Shown: piece after piece, positions 13,636 through 16,988 of the stretch | How the letters are laid out: each line of letters begins with the position of its first letter | How positions within the stretch are numbered: position 1 is the stretch's first letter | NCBI GenBank assembly: GCA_046260445.1 | Contig: JBHEPF010000108.1 | Location: 1 to 16,988 of the forward strand | DNA: 16,988 bases | From: F2B08 sp046260445 | GTDB taxonomy: Bacteria > Actinomycetota > Actinomycetes > Actinomycetales > Dermatophilaceae | Reading direction: 5' to 3' | The notes under the pieces: model-generated | What the model was told of the DNA's origin: nothing | The model's database searches: none | What the model saw: the letters and a program-made list of their open reading frames with translations, nothing else | Position numbers and translations under genes: made by a program

Positions 13636-14838
13636 TCAGCCCGTGGCTCGTCCGAACCCCAGCCTGCGGTCGAGCCGGCGGGTCCAGTACCCCACCCACC
13701 CGGTGCCGGCGACCCCGATCGCGCCGAGGATGAGGGCCGCCCCCGCGAGCGGGAGGACGACGGTCAAGGCACTGAGCAGCAGTGGCGCGCTCGTCATGCC
13801 GATGTCTCCGCTCAGCCGCATCCCTCCGAGGAACTGGGCCCGCGCCTCCGACGGGGCGGTGTCCGCACCCATGGTCATGACCACGCCGGAGCCGAGCCCG
13901 TTGCCGACGGCGAGGAGCGCCATGACCGCCGTCACCGCCGGAATGGTCGTCGCGAGGGGGAGCGTGAGGCACGCGAGAGCGGCGCTCGCGGCGACCGGGA
14001 CCGCGGTGATGGCGCGCCCATAGCGGTCCATCACCCAGCCGCCGGGATAGACCATGAGCAGCTCGATCCCGGAGGCCACGGCGAAGATGAGCGACGTCGT
14101 GCTCGCTGAGATCCCGACGTGCTCGGCCCAGAGCGGCATGAGTGAGGTACGCACCGATCGAGAGGCCCCGATGACCGCGATCGCCACGCCGATGGTGAGC
14201 ATCTCGGTTCGGTAGTGGAAGAGGACCGACCGGACCGAGGCATACCCCGCCTGTCTGGCCGTCGCCCGAGTGGCGGCGCCGAGGTCTGGCATCGTCAACG
14301 CCAGCGCGGCGGCCGCGAGGGAGAAGGCGCCGGCGAGGAAGAAGACCGCCCGGATCCCGTCGGCACTGATGAGAGCCGCGCCGATGAGCGGCCCCCCGAA
14401 GAGTCCCACCCGATGCGACCCGCCGAGGAGGGACAGCGCCCGCGCCCTGAGGTGGAACGGCACCGCGTCGATCATGAACCCCTGACGCGCGATGAGGAAG
14501 ACCGTCCACATCATCCCGCTCGCGACGACCGCGACGGCGAGCCAGGCCACGGTCGGGGTGACCGCTGCGGCGGCCATGGCGAACCCGTCGAGGACGCCGG
14601 CGATGACGAGGGCCCGCCGCTCTCCCATGCGCGCGATGATCGCCCCGGCCGGCAGTGAGGCGAGGAGCATCCCGACGCTCGTCAGCGCAACGACGAGGGC
14701 GGCCATCGGGATGCTCGCGCCGAGCTCGCGAGCCCGAAGAGCCAGGACCGGCATCATCGCCCCGTGCCCGAGGGAGTTGACCAGTGTCGGGCCGTAGGCC
14801 GGGATCGCGATGTCCCGGAAGCGGAACTCGCGCGACAT
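13636..14838 (-). CDS. MFS transporter, twelve-helix, probable efflux type
   Basis: This 400-residue protein has about twelve hydrophobic segments in two halves. The cytoplasmic loop after helix 2 has PAGAIIARMGERRALVIAG, a variant of MFS motif A, with a matching loop GGWVMDRYGRAITAVP in the second half. SGMMWTVFLIARQGFMIDAVP and HLRARALSLLGGSHRVGLFGGPLIGAAL resemble the fifth-helix region of drug and metabolite exporters in MFS_1. The substrate is unknown. The ATG start has AGGAGG 6 bases upstream. It is convergent with the trans-sulfuration gene (36-base gap; no convincing terminator seen, only short arms AGTCG/CGACT) and has no same-strand partner in the window. Confidence 0.9.
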   Translation of the reverse strand: MSREFRFRDIAIPAYGPTLVNSLGHGAMMPVLALRARELGASIPMAALVVALTSVGMLLASLPAGAIIARMGERRALVIAGVLDGFAMAAAAVTPTVAWLAVAVVASGMMWTVFLIARQGFMIDAVPFHLRARALSLLGGSHRVGLFGGPLIGAALISADGIRAVFFLAGAFSLAAAALALTMPDLGAATRATARQAGYASVRSVLFHYRTEMLTIGVAIAVIGASRSVRTSLMPLWAEHVGISASTTSLIFAVASGIELLMVYPGGWVMDRYGRAITAVPVAASAALACLTLPLATTIPAVTAVMALLAVGNGLGSGVVMTMGADTAPSEARAQFLGGMRLSGDIGMTSAPLLLSALTVVLPLAGAALILGAIGVAGTGWVGYWTRRLDRRLGFGRATG

Positions 14839-14904
14839 CCCCGACCTCCTCGCTCAGTCCGGTTCTCTCGCGCATCGCCGGGCCACTGGGAACGGTGCGT
14901 CACG

Positions 14905-14919
14905 ACTCTAGACCCGGGT
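14905..14919 (-). promoter_or_regulatory. Possible MFS promoter with palindrome ACCCGGGT
   Basis: Minus-strand TAGAGT (14910-14905) could be a -10 box, and the 8-base palindrome ACCCGGGT (14912-14919) lies just upstream where a regulator would block RNA polymerase. The leader would be about 57 bases. No -35 is clear and the palindrome is GC-rich, so this is weak. Confidence 0.28.
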
Positions 14920-15085
14920 AGCGAGACGGAGACGACCGATCTCACTGTGGGGCCGACCCGGACGCAGACACCCGTCAACGGTGGCCTGTCGGTGGGTGGT
15001 GGGAGACTGACGTCGGGCGGGTCTGCGGTGGCCAGAGTTCCGTCGGAATCTGTTGCTGGAGAAACACATTCACTTGGTGAGGTTC

Positions 15086-15114
15086 TTGCCACGGTCGAGG
15101 TCTCGAGATATAAT
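15086..15114 (+). promoter_or_regulatory. Near-consensus sigma-70 promoter TTGCCA-N17-TATAAT
   Basis: TTGCCA (15086-15091), a 17-base spacer and a perfect TATAAT (15109-15114) make this the best promoter in the window. The start would be near 15121, about 66 bases before the HNH gene start. The spacer holds an inverted repeat TCGAG-GT-CTCGA (15095-15106). A strong promoter of this kind usually needs a repressor, which fits the overlapping SOS-like box. Confidence 0.8.
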
Positions 15115-15129
15115 CAAACATTAGTTCAG
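15114..15129. promoter_or_regulatory. SOS-box-like (LexA) operator overlapping the -10 and start point
   Basis: The sequence TCAAACATTAGTTCAG lines up with the actinobacterial SOS box TCGAAC-N4-GTTCGA. Seven of the eight core GAAC/GTTC bases match, with the correct N4 spacing; differences are A for G at 15116 and at the 3' edge. It sits from the last base of TATAAT across the start point, a typical repressor position. From memory, several 13E12-family genes in Mycobacterium tuberculosis carry SOS boxes. Confidence 0.55.
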
Positions 15130-15186
15130 ATCATGACGCAGCCGACCCGACGGTCGCCGGGTCGCGGCAGGGAGAGGAGGGTGGTC

Positions 15187-16988
15187 GTGGACGAGTACGC
15201 GAAGATGCCGGAGTTCGCGGTCTTCGCCTCGGAGGCTGCTGCTGCCTCCGATACCGCCGCTGCCACGCCCCTCCTTGGCGATGGTGACGCTCCGGCCTGC
15301 TCGGCGATGGGTGAGGTGAGCCAAGCGTTGGCGGCGTTGACCGAGAGCGCGCGGATCTTGTTCGAGGCCGTCTGCGCGGCATCGGCGGACCGGGGTGTGG
15401 CGATGGCGGACCTGGCGCCGGTGGTCGCGGGCGCGAACCTGCTGGAGCGGGCCGCTTCGGCGGTGACGATCGCGGCGACGGCGGGGTATGCGCGTCGGGA
15501 GTCCCATGACCATCTCGACGACATCGCTGTACCGGTGGAGTCGATCCGCGCGGTCGGGTTCACCAGCGAGTGGGCCGCATCAGAGCTGGGCCAGCTGCTT
15601 CGCCTGTCGACGCGCACTGCAGGCGGTCGGGTGGCGACCGCGGCGCAGCTGAGCGCCCGCTTCCCGCGGGTGCTCCAAGCCGTGGCGCAGGGCGCGATCG
15701 AGGCGTGGCAGGCGGACAAGGTGATCGGGCTGATGATGGAGGCCGGCGCCGACGACGAGACCGCCCGCGCCGTGGATGCCTGGCTCGGCCCGCGCCTGGC
15801 CACCGGTGACCCGACCCGGATCCTGACCCTGACCCGCTACGCCCTAGGACGCATCGCGCCGCACCTGCTGCCGGACCGGGCCAGGAAGAACCGGGCACGG
15901 AGGGCGATCGATCGTTGGGAGGTCGAACCCGGCCTGAGCGAGATCACCGCCCGGATGCCCACCCACCAGGCCGCCGCGATCTGGTCCGCGGCGACGTCTC
16001 TGGCCAAGGAGTACCAGGGTCTGCACCCCGAGCTGACCTTGGACCAGGCGCGGCTGGATGCGTTCGTCGATCTCGCCCTGGCGAACGTCACGGTCACCAC
16101 CCACGTCACCTTGGGGATTCCGATGGTCACCTCGGCGTATGCCCGCACGGGAGAGGCTCCGACCGACCTGCTCGACGAGCCTGCCGGCATCGACGGCACC
16201 GACCCCTCCTACCACTGCGACACCGAACACGACCCCGACCGTGACCCGCCCGAAGACCCCTGGACCACCGAGGGTGCCGAGGGTGCCGAGGGTGGGGAGG
16301 GTGCGGAGGGTGCCGACTCCGAGGGTGCCGATCAGCGCAGGTGCGATGTGCAACCGCCGGCACGCGACTTCGGTGCGGAGACGGGCTGCCGCGGTCATTC
16401 GCGCGCCGTCGACGAGGACAACACGACCTGTCCGCCCGGCGAGCGCGATCGCGGCTACCGGGGCCCCGGAGCGGCCCCGCTGCGGGTGCCGGCGTGGGCG
16501 GCCCACCCGGACGGGCCTCCGCTGGCCTGCATAGGTGAGAGGGAGCGGGCGTGGTGGCTCTCGGGCGTGCACCTACCCGGGCTCGGGTACGTCCCGCCCG
16601 ACATCGTCCAGGCTCTGACCGCCCAGCTCGGCACGCGCATCAGCGTCGCGCTGCTCGACGCGCACCGCGGGACCCTGCTCTCCCACGCCACCGACGCCTA
16701 CCGACCCACCAAGGCCATCAGTGCCCTGGTCGCGACCCGGGATGGGCAGTGCCGCTTCTTCGGCTGCACCCGCCCGGCGACCGGCTGCGACCTCGACCAC
16801 GCGATCGCCCACCACCGGCACGGTCCGACCAGCGGGCAGAACCTCGCCACGCTGTGCCGTCGGCACCACCGCGCCAAGCAGCGCCGCGAATGGACCTACC
16901 TCCTCGATCCCGACAGCGGCGTCGCCTGGTGGATCAACTCCCGCACCGGATCGATGCGCACCACCCTGCCCGCCGTGCCCGCCGGCTC
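15187..16988 (+). CDS. DUF222 / HNH endonuclease domain protein, 13E12 family (3' end cut off)
   Basis: The frame is open for 600 codons to the window end. The N-terminal part (about residues 30-300) is DUF222: EVSQALAALTESARILFEAV, GANLLERAASAVTIAA, VGFTSEWAASELGQLL, ATAAQLSARFPRVLQAVAQG and WQADKVIGLM. A Glu/Gly/Ala linker with a tandem repeat and a His/Cys/Arg-rich stretch (about 340-430) separates it from the C-terminal HNH domain. That domain has CRFFGC starting at Cys522, CDLDHAIAHHRHGPTSGQN and LCRRHHRAKQ, so the nuclease core is complete. The GTG at 15187 is chosen because AGGAGG lies 6 bases upstream. These multi-copy actinobacterial genes are of unknown role; nuclease activity and a part in DNA repair or recombination are inferred. 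The stop is outside the window. Confidence 0.92.
   Translation, partial: MDEYAKMPEFAVFASEAAAASDTAAATPLLGDGDAPACSAMGEVSQALAALTESARILFEAVCAASADRGVAMADLAPVVAGANLLERAASAVTIAATAGYARRESHDHLDDIAVPVESIRAVGFTSEWAASELGQLLRLSTRTAGGRVATAAQLSARFPRVLQAVAQGAIEAWQADKVIGLMMEAGADDETARAVDAWLGPRLATGDPTRILTLTRYALGRIAPHLLPDRARKNRARRAIDRWEVEPGLSEITARMPTHQAAAIWSAATSLAKEYQGLHPELTLDQARLDAFVDLALANVTVTTHVTLGIPMVTSAYARTGEAPTDLLDEPAGIDGTDPSYHCDTEHDPDRDPPEDPWTTEGAEGAEGGEGAEGADSEGADQRRCDVQPPARDFGAETGCRGHSRAVDEDNTTCPPGERDRGYRGPGAAPLRVPAWAAHPDGPPLACIGERERAWWLSGVHLPGLGYVPPDIVQALTAQLGTRISVALLDAHRGTLLSHATDAYRPTKAISALVATRDGQCRFFGCTRPATGCDLDHAIAHHRHGPTSGQNLATLCRRHHRAKQRREWTYLLDPDSGVAWWINSRTGSMRTTLPAVPAG
16270..16329 (+). repeat. 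Tandem 9-base repeat GAGGGTGCC coding for Glu-Gly-Ala
   Basis: Five head-to-tail copies (16270-16314; the third and fourth end in GGG and GCG) are followed, after a 6-base gap, by a sixth (16321-16329). They lie in frame in the linker between the DUF222 and HNH domains, so copy changes alter linker length by three residues without a frameshift. Confidence 0.85.

Larger units (their letters stand above)
14839..15186. other. 348-base gene-free region between the MFS and HNH genes
   Basis: Both flanking genes start here and read outward. It holds the MFS ribosome-binding site (near 14844-14850), a possible MFS promoter with an ACCCGGGT palindrome (14905-14919) and, at the right end, a strong promoter and SOS-box-like repeat for the HNH gene. 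The middle (about 14920-15080) contains no convincing gene; the open frames there have low-complexity Pro/Ser/Arg translations. Confidence 0.7.

Noticed and set aside
14754..15092. Minus-strand open frame of 112 codons
   Set aside because: It overlaps the start of the MFS gene in another frame and has a low-complexity translation without family likeness.
15133..15186. In-frame ATG at 15133 as start of the HNH gene
   Set aside because: It lacks a ribosome-binding site and would add a short Arg-rich stretch. AGGAGG is ideally placed for the GTG at 15187.
15126..15803. Minus-strand open frame of 225 codons
   Set aside because: It is antisense to the DUF222 domain and is Ala/Ser/Arg-rich, as expected of a shadow frame.
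16270..16329. Possible CRISPR-like array
   Set aside because: The units are 9 bases, head to tail, without spacers, and lie in frame in a coding sequence.
15187..16988. DUF222-HNH gene as part of an insertion sequence
   Set aside because: There are no terminal inverted repeats, target-site duplication or transposase on the visible side. The family is repeated in genomes, but mobility is not shown here.

Overview
This window is high-GC DNA (about 70% by eye) with short intergenic gaps, heavy use of GTG starts and several start codons sitting 6-7 bases after a TANNNT -10 box. That pattern, together with a class F sortase, paired FluC subunits, an AlaA-type aminotransferase and a DUF222/HNH (13E12-type) gene, points to an actinobacterium. 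An Intrasporangiaceae/Dermatophilaceae-like genus is my best guess; this is an inference from gene content and style, not a database match.

Layout. At 1-1463 (minus) a class F sortase, cut by the window edge, follows a secreted DUF4397 protein with a C-terminal membrane anchor; the two are 2 bases apart and preceded by a possible SigK-type ECF promoter. At 1583-4010 (minus) a tight group runs aminotransferase, fluC, fluC, small membrane protein. At 4092-6041 (minus) lies an acyl-CoA oxidase-like flavoenzyme, divergent by 38 bases from a lipoprotein sugar dehydrogenase of the PQQ/GSDH fold (6080-7327, plus). Next come an unrecognised 209-residue protein and a tandem-domain universal stress protein (minus, 7338-8929). 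Across an 84-base divergent promoter region with a perfect 6-4-6 inverted repeat, a GPH-type sugar/cation symporter and a sphingosine-1-phosphate-lyase-like PLP enzyme form a plus-strand pair (9014-11825). This pair ends tail-to-tail on a Lrp/AsnC regulator (11822-12304, minus), which is divergent from a trans-sulfuration-family PLP enzyme (12406-13599, plus). A second MFS transporter (13636-14838, minus) is followed by a 348-base gene-free stretch and then a DUF222-HNH endonuclease gene that runs off the right end (15187 onward).

How the parts may work together. The clearest functional couples are the sortase with its likely substrate, the two FluC subunits as a fluoride exporter, the symporter with the lyase as an uptake-and-breakdown unit, and the Lrp-type regulator with the trans-sulfuration enzyme. 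The DUF222-HNH gene has a near-consensus promoter overlapped by an SOS-box-like repeat, which fits damage control of that family.

Most of the window is ordinary chromosomal housekeeping and accessory metabolism. I saw no rRNA, tRNA, CRISPR array, insertion sequence or phage module. No single element stands out as a clearly new system; the best leads are the sortase pair with its candidate ECF promoter, the symporter-lyase unit, and the SOS-like control of the HNH gene.
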